NCBI GenBank assembly: GCA_022747635.1
Contig: JAKTNV010000002.1
Location: 109,209,869-109,273,868, forward strand
Direction: 5' to 3'
DNA from: Hetaerina americana
Lineage: Eukaryota; Arthropoda; Insecta; Odonata; Calopterygidae
DNA: 64,000 bases
The position numbers and the translations under genes were made by a program. Position 1 is the first letter of the stretch. Each line of letters opens with the position of its first letter. Below, piece after piece: positions 1 through 11,058 of this stretch. Below the pieces are notes generated by a model that was given only the letters and a program-made list of their open reading frames with translations, was not told the DNA's origin and made no database searches.

Positions 1-2976
1 TTACTCCCTAGTGTCGTCTTTCTGCCGGGCCACGTATAAAAATGGAGGTGTGGCCATTTTCGTGCATAGCAGAATAAAGGGGACTATTAACTCAGTTCAC
101 GTGCCTGTGAAGGAAGAAAAAACCTTTGAATGTGCAGTGTGTTTCCATGAAACTCCAGTGGGATTGCTTGTGCTCATCTCCATCTATAGATCACCAACTG
201 GTGATTTTCATTCATTCATTAAAAAACTGGACCAACTCATTTGCTCCTTATATGCAAGCAACAGGATACTCGTGCTGAACGGCGATCTCAACTGTAATCT
301 CTTAGTTGACTCCCCTCACAGATCAGAATTGTTGAATCTGTTCAAAACTTATGGCATGGAATGTTTTAACAATAATCCTACCAGAGTCACTCCCACATCT
401 GCCACCCTAATTGATTACGCTGTGACCAACTTTAACCATGAAAAAGTAGTCACAACTGTTTGCGACCTAGGTATAACAGACCATTGCATGGTGAAAATAA
501 GTATCGATACTAACCAACCAATGGATAGTCCCAATGATAAAACTTACCCAAGGCGGCCTCTCACTCATGGAAATATGCAGCATTTTCTGCTCCTTCTTCA
601 GTCCCAAAACTGGGACAATGTCTATGACCTTAAGTCAGTAGACGAAGGTTTCAATTACTTTTATTCAATTTTCAAACACAATTTTGAAATGTGTTTCCCA
701 GTAACACATCATAAAATATTTCATAGAACTAAATGTAAGCCATGGCTAACTGATGAGATCCGTTATTACTCAACTATCCTTAAAAAACTTGCTATCTCCA
801 GTAAAAGTTCAAACAATCATGAACAAAGGTTACTCTATAAGGAATTTCAAAAGTATTACCGTAAACTGATTTCTACCACGAAAAGAACCTATAATGATAA
901 TAAGTTACTTAATTCCAATAACAAGTCCAAAACTGCATGGGAAATAATTAATGACTGTAGAGGTAAGAAAAATCCACAACTCACTCTCCCAAAACTTTGT
1001 AACCCTGAAAATAACACTGCCATTAGCTATTCATCTCTAGCTAATAAATTTAACAAATACTACGTATCAGCTCCTTGCCTAACTACTTCTCCAGCCAATG
1101 TGCTTTTAGCAAATGCACCATCGTCAATGTTTGCCAAGCCCTGTTCTGAAACCAATCTAAAAACTATTGTCTCCTCACTCAGAAACAAATCCAGTACTGG
1201 CCCAGATGAAATTCCTGGTAAAGTTGTTCATCATTGTTTTGAAGCCATAAAAGCACCCCTTTTATTTTTAATTAATGAATCTTTGATACAAGGGATTTTC
1301 CCATCCCAATTAAAAGAATCAAAAGTAGTGCCCATTTATAAAAACCATGGCTGTGTAAATGATTTGAATAACTACAGACCAATAGCCGTCCAAAATACAT
1401 TTGCTAAAATATTCGAAAAAGCCATGTATATGCAAATAGCATCTTATCTCGAAAAAAACTTCCTACTTTCTAATTCTCAGCATGGATTTAGATCGGAAAG
1501 GTCTACCACAACTGCCATATGTCAGGCAATCGACAGCATACTTAATTCATTAGATGCTAAACGCAAAACTCTTGGAATGTTTTTTGACTTGTCAAAGGCT
1601 TTTGATAATGTAAACCACAATAGACTACTAATTAAACTCAATAGAATAGGAATTAGAGGAAGTCCTTTAAACTGGTTGAAGTCCTTTATTCATAATCGCA
1701 CTCAAAAAGTAGTGTTATCAGTTGATGGGTCAAAATATTCATCCGAAGCATACCAAGTTAACAAAGGTGTTCCACAAGGCTCAACCCTTGGGCCACTCCT
1801 CTTTCTGATTTACATCAATGACCTACCTAACTGCTTACCAAATAATGATGGAATAATACCAGTGTTGTACGCTGACGACACTAATATAATAATATCAACA
1901 CAAACATATCCCAGCCTTGTGGAAAAAGCTAAGTCTGTCACACTTGCTATAAACAAGTGGTGTACAGACAACCTTCTAGACTTAAATGTAAATAAAAGTA
2001 AAATAGTAAACTTTACACACAATAAGAACATATCAGATGATCTGCTGGTAAAAATCAATGACCTATCAATTGAGCGTGTGACAGAATGCAAATTTCTAGG
2101 TATTTCTCTATGTGCAAATATTTCTTGGGATACTCATGTAAAAGCCCTCCAACACAAGCTCAGTTCAACTTGCTACTTATTAAGACACCTGTATGAAACT
2201 ACAAGTAAAACTGTACTACTCAATTTGTACTATGGGGAAATTTACTCAAATATAACCTACAGTATAATATTATGGGGATCAGCTGCTATTTCTCAAACCA
2301 TCTTTAAAATGCAAAAGAAAGCTATTAGAATCATCGCCAGGAAACCTTACAATGCTCCATCAAGGCCTATTTTCCATGAATTAAATTTGCTACCACTCCC
2401 ATGCATCTACATTATGTTTTTAATTCTATATATAAAAAATAACATCGGCAACTATTCTCTTAACTCTGCCTATCATCATCATTACACCAGAGGCAGGAAT
2501 GACTTCCATTATGGGAATATAAGAACTAAAGCATTGAAATTAGGACCCAATGAAATGGGCATCAGATTATTTAACAAACTCCCAAAAGTATCAAGGATAC
2601 ACAGGGAACTGCCGTATTCAGGCATAAACTAAAAAGATATCTACAACGCAATATGTTTTACTCGGTTGATGAATATCTCAACAATATTCCCGACCAGTAA
2701 GTTCATACTTTTAGTTTCTAGCAATGGTAATGGTCTGATTCATGTTTGTGATCAATGATTTTTCTGAATTTGATATTGTATGTGCATGTTACAGCCGATG
2801 TTCATGGGTTTGTACCAAACACTTATGTAACTATGAGCATCTATTCTTTTATGTATCTTAACTGAGCCTGTGTCTTTGCTCCTCATTGACGTGCCTTATA
2901 TCATGTACATACTTCACCCACCTGGTATTTTTGTATTGTGATCTCTGGGCAAATAAAAAGTAATAATAATAATAAA
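1..2976 (+). mobile_element. Non-LTR retrotransposon, Jockey/CR1-like, 3' portion
   Basis: The element runs off the left window edge, so its 5' end is not seen. It carries an endonuclease-reverse transcriptase frame, a ~340-bp 3' UTR, and ends in a short run of TAA units at about 2961-2976, as many CR1/Jockey-like elements do. No long poly(A) tail is present. Its last ~590 bp recur on the minus strand at 51395-51989, matching at every position I compared except one missing base near 2580. This makes the family recently active. The clade call rests on motif style; a phylogeny of the RT domain would settle it. Confidence 0.93.
2..2632 (+). CDS. Endonuclease-reverse transcriptase of non-LTR element (5' partial, frameshifted near the end)
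   Basis: The frame is open to the left edge, so the true start lies outside the window. In order it holds the C-terminal half of an apurinic-like endonuclease/exonuclease/phosphatase domain (GDLN near codon 94, an ITDH motif near codon 160) and a reverse transcriptase. RT motifs seen are KSSTGPDEIPG (about codon 397), FFDLSKAFD (about 527), GVPQGSTLGPLL (about 589) and YADD (about 623) with both catalytic aspartates. Such proteins nick target DNA and prime reverse transcription of their own RNA. Compared with the copy at 51.4-52.0 kb, one A is missing near 2580. The last residues are therefore out of frame and the protein stops at 2632, about 23 codons short of the stop in the other copy. The RT core is otherwise undamaged. 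Confidence 0.9.
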   Translation, partial: YSLVSSFCRATYKNGGVAIFVHSRIKGTINSVHVPVKEEKTFECAVCFHETPVGLLVLISIYRSPTGDFHSFIKKLDQLICSLYASNRILVLNGDLNCNLLVDSPHRSELLNLFKTYGMECFNNNPTRVTPTSATLIDYAVTNFNHEKVVTTVCDLGITDHCMVKISIDTNQPMDSPNDKTYPRRPLTHGNMQHFLLLLQSQNWDNVYDLKSVDEGFNYFYSIFKHNFEMCFPVTHHKIFHRTKCKPWLTDEIRYYSTILKKLAISSKSSNNHEQRLLYKEFQKYYRKLISTTKRTYNDNKLLNSNNKSKTAWEIINDCRGKKNPQLTLPKLCNPENNTAISYSSLANKFNKYYVSAPCLTTSPANVLLANAPSSMFAKPCSETNLKTIVSSLRNKSSTGPDEIPGKVVHHCFEAIKAPLLFLINESLIQGIFPSQLKESKVVPIYKNHGCVNDLNNYRPIAVQNTFAKIFEKAMYMQIASYLEKNFLLSNSQHGFRSERSTTTAICQAIDSILNSLDAKRKTLGMFFDLSKAFDNVNHNRLLIKLNRIGIRGSPLNWLKSFIHNRTQKVVLSVDGSKYSSEAYQVNKGVPQGSTLGPLLFLIYINDLPNCLPNNDGIIPVLYADDTNIIISTQTYPSLVEKAKSVTLAINKWCTDNLLDLNVNKSKIVNFTHNKNISDDLLVKINDLSIERVTECKFLGISLCANISWDTHVKALQHKLSSTCYLLRHLYETTSKTVLLNLYYGEIYSNITYSIILWGSAAISQTIFKMQKKAIRIIARKPYNAPSRPIFHELNLLPLPCIYIMFLILYIKNNIGNYSLNSAYHHHYTRGRNDFHYGNIRTKALKLGPNEMGIRLFNKLPKVSRIHRELPYSGIN

Positions 2977-4636
2977 AGCACTTTTTAACAGGTTAACAGT
3001 CAGAATTTATCTCCTAATCTATTTCCATTGGTCAAAAAGTATTCGTAAACAAAGTACTAATAAAATTATTCATGGTATCAGTTCAAATGTGTCCAAAACT
3101 GTAATCTTACCAATGCATGCCTGGAAGACTCATGCACATTCAGGAATGTCAATTAAGCTAAGGGCATGCATGGACTGAACAATATTTTGGTTATATATGG
3201 GAGGAGAAATGATGTTTTATTCAAAATGCTAAGGAAACTGACATGGAATTAGATTAATAATTTAATTATACAAAGAGTCAGTCAAAGTCTGAAACAGTAT
3301 CAGAACTAGTTTTGTATGCCAGAAGGTCATGAAGGTGAATCGGGTCACTGATAAACTCTAAACTTGATTTCTGTCTTTCAAAAAGTTTCTCAGAGGCCAA
3401 ACCACTGGAGGTAACAAAACACTAAGGTAAACTTGGGACTGATATGAGGGCAAACTTCCCATGGCATTACACCAGCCAGCATGCCAATTAAATAAATCCC
3501 CAAGTCATTTCAATGGTTATAACAATGCCATAGGTAATATTTAATCTAATTCCATTTACTTAAAACATTGTCAAATAATATATCACACTACTATTAAATT
3601 CTAGTAAAAGTATATCTATTGTTAACAATTGACACAATGATACTGTAACCCTAATGGCAGCTCCCAAAAATAATATTGTTCCATGAACTTCAACACCACT
3701 TTCTTATCTACCTTAAATCAAAATGTTTTACTGCAACACTTGTCACTTTTGATACTCAAACAACTGCTAAAAACACACAAATAGTTCACAAATCAAACCA
3801 TGTTTCAAGCTAAAGTAACTAAGGGATATGATCATATCTGAAAGCTTCAATTCCGATCATATTCATTAAATATTAAACTATTTCCTATGAATTGGACATC
3901 AGGATATCACATACTACACTACTCGACAACACATGGCATAGGTATCCTCCATCTGATTGTTTTTTAATTATATTGCCTGGTATTTAAACAAAATGAACAT
4001 TTTATATAAAATTTTCTGATTCATGGGTTGATAATAATCAAAGTTTCATGGACACATCCACCGATTTTGCCAAGAATATAAAATAATTCTTGGCATAATA
4101 CTTCCCCTTTTGATTTAGGTTCTGCAAATTATCAATCTATCCGAGTGTGGTTTATCACATCTGAGGATTACCCATTCTACTCCCTCCAAAAGCCTTCCAA
4201 TTTCATTAATTGGCATTCCACTCACGAGAAATCCATCGGTGGGACACAAGAACACGTTCAACAAATCTGTTGGCTGCTTGAATACAAATTCATTATTTTT
4301 TACAGTCTTTAAAAAATTAGAAGTTTCCTTTTTTTTAGTTATCTGACAAGTCAATTCCTTGGCATTATAATTTCTTTCTCATTGTGCATTGTTCGAGAAC
4401 GCGCATTTTTAACACATTTTGAATCAATAAAAGACAATGGAATCCCAAAGAAAATTTCAAAACAAATGTATTTGAATTTTCTGGTGTGGCATAGCGGTGG
4501 TTGTAGTTCATAACCACTTGCAGTCCAATACCTTCTCTTTCCATTGAAATTACTTTAGTTCAACCATGTTTTGTAAATATCAAATGAATGTCACTACGGT
4601 CGTGAAGCAATAAAAAATGACATGGGTGGAGAATCA
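2977..4636. other. AT-rich stretch, no firm gene
   Basis: Mostly AT-rich non-coding DNA between the retrotransposon tail and the foldback element. Two weak coding candidates on the minus strand are the possible terminal exon at 3278-3404 (own entry) and an 80-codon open frame at 4115-4354. The latter resembles no family I know and has no convincing splice acceptor. Nothing else stands out. Confidence 0.5.
3278..3404 (-). other. Possible terminal coding exon of a minus-strand gene
   Basis: A consensus acceptor (pyrimidine-rich tract, then CTCCAG) precedes 42 open codons ending ...TVSDFD and a TGA at 3278-3280. An AATAAA signal on the minus strand at 3216-3221 follows about 57 bases later. The exon starts with one leftover base, which fits the two-base phase at which the last recognised Tpd52 exon (20479-20627) ends. 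The protein sequence is not one I recognise as a D52 C-terminus, and chance is possible. Transcript data would decide. Confidence 0.25.
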
Positions 4637-5813
4637 TAACCTTGATTGGCAGTAGATTTGTTTAAGGGGGGGAAGGTAAAAACAAAGTTACGAGTAAGGG
4701 GGAACACACACTAGGTCACTTGGGTGTGAACTCACGTGTACCTCAATCACCCACAAACAATGCAAAAATAAGGAAGCAAACTTACAACCACTCAATCACT
4801 ATGGTGTGTCAAGGAATTACGGTCACACTCATGAATCGCATTCACACACACACTCAGGGTTTACATATCTTATGCCAGGGACCCATTGTACTCATCCTGT
4901 TCTTTTCACCTGCACATCAGTGAACTAACCACCAAAACCCCCCTTTTCCTTATCCACCTTCGCTGTACTTTTCTTCCCTCACCCCCCCACTGAACCTCCA
5001 ATACTCCTATTGGGGCGTCTTTTCTTCCCACCCCCATTCTGTAGTCCAATCACAAGATTCCCCCCTCCCAATGACCCATTCTTTCAAACCTCCCTAAAGG
5101 ATATTTCATTCTTCTCTGAAGAGGCCCGCTTGACAGGCGAAACACCTGGTGTTAGGTTCTCTCTGGGCACTTGCCTATCCCCATCACTTATTTCCTTGTT
5201 CTTTTGTATGTATTTGTGTGATAGGCTGGTCTCGGGCATAAGAGGAATCCTTGTAAACCCTTGACGAGTGAGTACTTGTGGTTCGCAACCATCCCTGTTT
5301 CCAAACACACCCGAGTATTTGAGTAAATGAGTGAAAACATGTGATCATCTATTTTATTATTTTGTATTAATCTGTGTGATTGACGGGTCCCTTGGCATTG
5401 GAGGAATCCTTGTAAACCCTGAAGGATTGAGTGAGTGCAATACACTAAGGTCTAACATACCCGAGGGATTGCGAATGTAAACTTTGGACTTCATCTTTTT
5501 GATTTTTATTTCAATTGTTCTTCATTCCTGTGAGTACAACGAGTCCCTGGCATAGGAGATACCCTTGTAAACCCTGAGTATGTGTGTTTGAATGCAATTC
5601 AAGAGAGTGACTTTTATTCCTTAACACAACCTAGCAATAGATTGTAAGTTCATTTCCTTATTTTTGCATTGTTTGGGTGTGATTACAGTACACGTGGATC
5701 ACTGTTTCCCAAACACACCCAAGTGAACTAGTTTGTGTTTCCTATCTTCCCCTTTATTGTCACTTTGTCTTTACCTCACTTCCCTTAAACAAACCTAGTG
5801 CCAATCAAGTTTA
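4637..5813. mobile_element. Foldback-type DNA element with ~280-bp terminal inverted repeats, copy 1
   Basis: The two ends are inverted copies of each other: the left end begins TAACCTTGATTGGCAG and the right end read inward begins TAAACTTGATTGGCAC. The similarity continues through a GT/AC-rich block and an AATAAGGAAGC-type block for roughly 280 bp (about 4637-4915 against about 5530-5813). Inside the right half a ~157-bp unit is tandemly repeated; its core GGAATCCTTGTAAACCCT or a variant starts near 5244, 5403 and 5561. One inverted unit lies in the left arm (core near 4855). No transposase frame is present, so it is non-autonomous. TA at both ends suggests a TA target site, but this is inferred. 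Confidence 0.8.
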
Positions 5814-8799
5814 CGCTCTTGGTTATTTCGCTTTTAAACCATGTTTTCTTTCATCCTCAAAAATATGACCGATGTTTTATTCTGCCATTTGAGGCACACT
5901 GCCAAAATACTCAACCCACCCAAATTAATAAGTTCTTTGACAAGTCATGGCTGAGGAGCTCAAATAACATAATCAAACTACATTAATGGTACGCTTTTTC
6001 TTCTCGTAAAAAGAAAATTATGAAAGAACAAGACCAAAGGCCAATAAATAATCAGACAGGGAAGAGCAAAGAGGCGAATAAAAGTGGAAGGGAGAAGGAT
6101 AGATGGGAAAGAGTAAATTTAGAGCCAGTGTAACACATATAATAACAAACCAATGGAATTTTTTGTAGCAGGGTTAGAGTAATATGCACTCAGGGGATTG
6201 CTAAAGAATAATTTCACAAATTTCCAGGTTGAATTCATAATGTTACTTTTTAACTCTAAAAGACTAAAAAGGATTATTAAAAAGTTAATCATTAAAGTAT
6301 GCTGAGCTGCTTCAATGTTTCTATTGCACAAAAACTTTTATCCAACCACTAATATAAAATGGGAAAAAAATCTTTTACACACAGGCACATTTTTCAAATT
6401 TTTGATACATCAAAACTGCCCAATATATTACACATGCAGCTGTATCATCTAGTCCCCTTGAGGTACTTAGTAATTACTTACTCTTGACAACTGTTAATCC
6501 ATTCGCTATAAAAAAATGTGATCTGAAATAGTTTCACCTTTACGTGCATTTAACTGTATATTTACAAGGCTGAAAGGAATATCTAAAAGAAGAAATGGAC
6601 TAAAATACAACCAGTTACAGAACATGAGCTATTTTGCAAAAGAAGAAGAAAATATGTACCCCAGGCATATATTGTAGAATAAGCAACCCAGAATACCTCT
6701 ATGCAGGGTTCATACTCAAAAACTTCTATCTGACACTATTAAACATGTAAATAGTAGATATATCAACAGAAAATAATCTACATTACAAAATGCATCCATA
6801 CATAGGGAGCACAGACTAATCATAGAGAGAGAGAGACAAATTAAATTTGAGCTATGCGAGTACCCAACATACAGGTTTCACCTCGTCAAATATTATTTTG
6901 TCTTCCTTGGCTCTAGGTTATTCGGAGTTTGTCTCGAGCAGTGGGCACCTCTAGCATGGGATATTTTCCATTGCCTTAACCAATGAAATAACAAGTGACA
7001 TTTTCACTCTCACAAAGTGTGTGACCGCATTTCAACTCACTGAGTTATGTTTCTACTTCCACCATCACCACCTCAATTTTACCACGCTACCATCTCACTC
7101 TGGGTTAACACTTATTTCTGATTACAATATTCCCTGAATTCCCTCGGTTTTTCCAGAAGAAAAAAACATGTTGTTTCACAATTACCTTTCTTTCCAATCA
7201 AACTTGAAAATAGTTGTCGATTATTGATCTTAAGTTAACAGTTTTAGGTTTGATATGGTGCCTCAACAACGCAGGATTAAAAATACTGCTCTTTTCCACC
7301 AAATAAAAATATTTATCACAATGCATCATCCATCATAATAATGGATTGATGTAATTTTCCCTCGCGGAGGCAACAACACATGACGAACTTGGCTGACAAT
7401 GGCTCACTGAGCTCAAATAGAGGTCGTAATAAATATTTTCCATAGTGAAGAGCAGCAATGATATAAACTCTTCATTATTATAGACGTACCACATCTACGT
7501 ACTGGATACTTTTCCAACATTTTGTGGGAAAATCACACGGTTAATCTGACCAAGTTTGCTGAAAAACATTTTATAACAAACAATAAACACAACAAGCAAG
7601 AAGTATGCAATAAATTTCCTTTCCCATTATCATAATGCGCTCTCACCATTTATACTTAATTTTATTGTGAGCATCGACAACTGTGGTAATTTTATGAAAT
7701 TAATCACTCTTAGTCACACTTTAAAGCGTTATGCTTTGATGGTATCGAACCTCCAGCTTATTGGTAGGCAGCATATCCATGACACATTACCTAATCCTGA
7801 ATGTGATCCTACATTCCTAACAAAGAGGAAGTGAGTTCAATCATTGAATTTAACATATGAACTCACATTATCTCAGCCATGCTTTGAACAAAGGAAAGAA
7901 AATACAAAAAGAATGACAAAACCAAAAGCAACCATAAAATATTCCAAGCTCTAAACCACAAACATAACTATTTTATTCACAAAAGTATGAAAACAATAAA
8001 AAACATCTTCATTTTTCATTTCCACAAACCACAAACATGAAAATCCGTCTAAATAGTCCAGAGACCACCTTTCTTCATAAAACTTCAGAAAAATGTTAAC
8101 CAAGTATTTTGACTAAAAGACAACCTACAACAATTTTTTCTAAATTTCCTTCCTTTATTTCCCTGGTGGATGGTGGATCTGCCACTATAGTAACTATGTA
8201 AAAATATTTCTGCAATATCCCATATGAGGTAATAGTAGGAATTCAATACTCATGTGGAATGCTTCATTGCATGAATCTGTATTTATTACTCAATAATAGG
8301 ATACTGGCTCTGATTAAATATGTAGGTCTACAAACAATGCAACATTTTCCGCCATTAGGTTTAACCCTCAGGGGGAAAGTCATCCTTAGTTAAGTTATGA
8401 GTGCATACTAGATCATGCATTGTTATTTCACTTGCTTGATAAATTTTAGTTTATGCCATTAGCGTTGTAACAAGAATGAAGGAACGATGGTTACATATTC
8501 AGGTTAACATGCTGCTGGACTGAATTGTTAGGAGGGTAGAATTCCCTCTTCAACATGCCAAAATACTCCATCTCACCTCATACCCATCATCATTTACATC
8601 AATTAACATTCTTATATAACCATCACCATCTTATATAACCACTTCCATCAACCAGAATGCTTCCAAATCTGATAATGAATGGATTTCACCCAGCAAACTA
8701 AATTTTTATTCTTATGTTGTCTACTAACAAATATTCTTACTACGATTATTCCGAAGGAATATAATGCACAAAATATTATCCCCCTTAATGCCCTTTCCA
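5814..8799. other. AT-rich non-coding stretch
   Basis: No open frame of convincing length or composition, no recognisable domain and no clear transposon end. Short purine-rich and simple-sequence patches occur (GA-rich near 6830). I see nothing that supports a gene here. Confidence 0.5.
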
Positions 8800-9150
8800 T
8801 TTTGTCATCTAGTATTACTGGACCTTAACCTCGTCGGCCAAAGTTCTTTACCATACAGTTCTTCTATATACTCCTTCCATCTCTCTTGGACCTTTTCTGT
8901 TTCAATTATTATCTTACCTGCCTTATCTCTAACTGTTAGCATAGATCTTGTCTTCTAACTTCCCGATAGTGATTTAACCTTGCTGTATGGCGCACCAATT
9001 TCACCCTTCCTCTGCAACATTCCATACCCTTGCACTGCATCTTCCACCATGCTTTATCTGCTTTATTTGTTACCCCTCTCAATTGACTATTTAACTCTTT
9101 GTACTTCTTTCTGCCTAAGTTATGTTTTCATTCCTCCATTTTCTTCTCTC
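8800..9150 (-). pseudogene. RTE-like retrotransposon remnant (linker before reverse transcriptase)
   Basis: On the minus strand, frames broken by stops and shifts read NKADKAWW (about 9050-9075), a GAPYSKVKSLSG-type stretch, and then AGKIIIETEKVQERWKEYI followed by EELYG (about 8850-8910). This last block matches the conserved segment between endonuclease and RT in RTE/BovB-type elements, where a kinase-like KIQERWKEYFEELY motif is typical. The rest of the element is missing. It abuts the foldback half-copy at 9225, so one may have inserted next to or into the other. No function is expected. Confidence 0.6.
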
Positions 9151-9224
9151 ATCTTTCTTTGTAATCATCTCATCCATGATTCTCTTGTCCTTTTCCCATT
9201 AAAGCTTTCTCATTTCCTTATTTT

Positions 9225-9688
9225 TTGTTTGTGTGATTGATGGGTCACTGAAATAAGAGGAATCCTTGTAAACCCTGAGTGTGAGTGTGTGAATGCGATT
9301 CACAAAGGTCTAACACACCCGAGTGATTGCTTGTTTACTTAAGTCTGTTCTGTTTCGCTACATTTGTTTTATAATTTGGCTTCCATCTGTGTGACTGGCG
9401 GGTCACTGTCATAGGAGAGATCCTTGCAAACCCAGAGTGTGTGTGTGCGTGAATGCGATTTACGGGAGTGCTGTTATTCCTTAAAACACCCTAGTGATAG
9501 AGTGGCTGTAAGTTTGTTTTAATTTTTATTATTTATTTTGACTTTTTTGGGTGTGTGATTCAGGTATACGCGGGTCACTGTTTCTTAAACACACCCAAAT
9601 GACCTAATGTGTTTTTCTTACCTTCTCCCTTACTTGTAACTTTGTTTTTTCCCCCACCACCTTTTCAACCTTGTGCCAATCAAGTTTA
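9225..9688. mobile_element. Foldback element copy 2, right half only
   Basis: Sequence parallel to 5360-5813 of copy 1. It has two direct ~160-bp units with core CCTTGTAAACCCTGAGTGTG or a variant (near 9263 and 9421), then the GGGTGTGTGATT...GTATACGCGGGTCACTG block, and the right terminus ending CCAATCAAGTTTA. The left arm expected before 9225 is absent and replaced by an RTE-like remnant. The copy differs from copy 1 by many substitutions, so the two insertions are not recent duplicates of one another. Confidence 0.75.
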
Positions 9689-11058
9689 CAGTCTCGGCTA
9701 TCCTGTTTTCAAGAATTGTTCTAATGAAGAAGGACTATGGAGGACCAACTGGTAATGCAAAATATAATTCATGCTGGACTTAGATACAGTAACTTGATTG
9801 TCAATTGAAAAAATGATGAACTACATTACCAAAACACAACAACTAACAACTAGTATCACTATAAATGCCATTGGGAGTTTACATGGCGAAGGTATTTTGC
9901 AACACGAGTCTCCTGTTGGTCCAAGGCAAAGCACCAAATAGCTCAACAGGCAAATGCATCCCAAACTTCACTTAACTGGATACGGGAGACTAAACTGGAT
10001 GCTACTCACGAAAAGAACCATCTGCCACATCTTCTATCACATTGTCAATTTTCTTGCTTGAACATTTTTTTCTCCACCAATACTGATTCCGTTATCTACT
10101 TAAAGACCGGTACTGAAAACCTAATCTACTTAAAATGCAGTACTTTCTCCTCTACCTTCCTCTTGCAGGAACCAATTTACATACATATTCCCCAAACCGT
10201 GCTCTTGGATAACAAGATTCAGTGCACTAAATGGTGTTAACGAGATAGCCCTGACATGGAATTGTCTACAGAGGTAGAATTAAGAGCAAACAACATAGGC
10301 GAGGCAACCTAAATTTTAATGACACACATCAGATGTTCTTAAGAGACTATTCTATCACTTCATACAGACATCCGTATGATTTGAACAAATCACTTTAAGT
10401 CAAGAGAGAGATTTACATAATCATGTCTACGATGTTTCAGGATGAGGGTTTTATCTCCCCAGAAAATCACTTCCACCCCACCACACAGCAATGAAATGTC
10501 AAAGAGTGCCTTGAGTGGGCAGGGAGTCATTAGGCATTATTGAAGGCAGGGTGTGAACAGTGAAGAATTACTAATTACCAATGCTGCTTCAACTCTTTGG
10601 CTGCATTTTATGAGCTAACAATCATTACACAAGACCTCAACAGTATAATGAGAAAAACAATTAATGATGAGTTGTTGTTGATTAACAGGAGTCTGCACAA
10701 AAAAATATCCAATGCCAGAACATCCAATAAAGGGATGGAAGCTAGGATGAATTTGTTGCTAAACAATAGGGACTTATGAACTAAAATTGCCACAAGAATA
10801 AATATAGCCATGTAATAGATTTTGAGTTAATTAAAACAATTGGGAAATGGGTTGTTGATGAATGCAAACAATAAAATAGCCTTCCCTAACTGTGTTGAGA
10901 ATAAATGCCAGTTAACTTAAATTAGAGTCAGGTAGTTCCCTATAGTAGGAGAGGTTTCCAGTGAAAATGTGGAAAATTTCATTAAATTTCCTGATGTCCC
11001 ATGAGGATTATGACAAAATTAAGAGTAGGAGAGCATAAAGTAACAACAGATTAATATA
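9689..11058. other. Non-coding stretch
   Basis: AT-rich, with a pair of complementary 60-codon open frames near 10600-10800 that look like chance. A short minus-strand open segment near 10010-10060 ends at a GTGAGT donor-like site but lacks a credible acceptor. No gene is supported. Confidence 0.45.

Noticed and set aside
4115..4354. 80-codon minus-strand frame
   Set aside because: Reads faintly protein-like (VSGMPINEIGRLLEGVEWVI) but has no start context, splice signals or recognised family.
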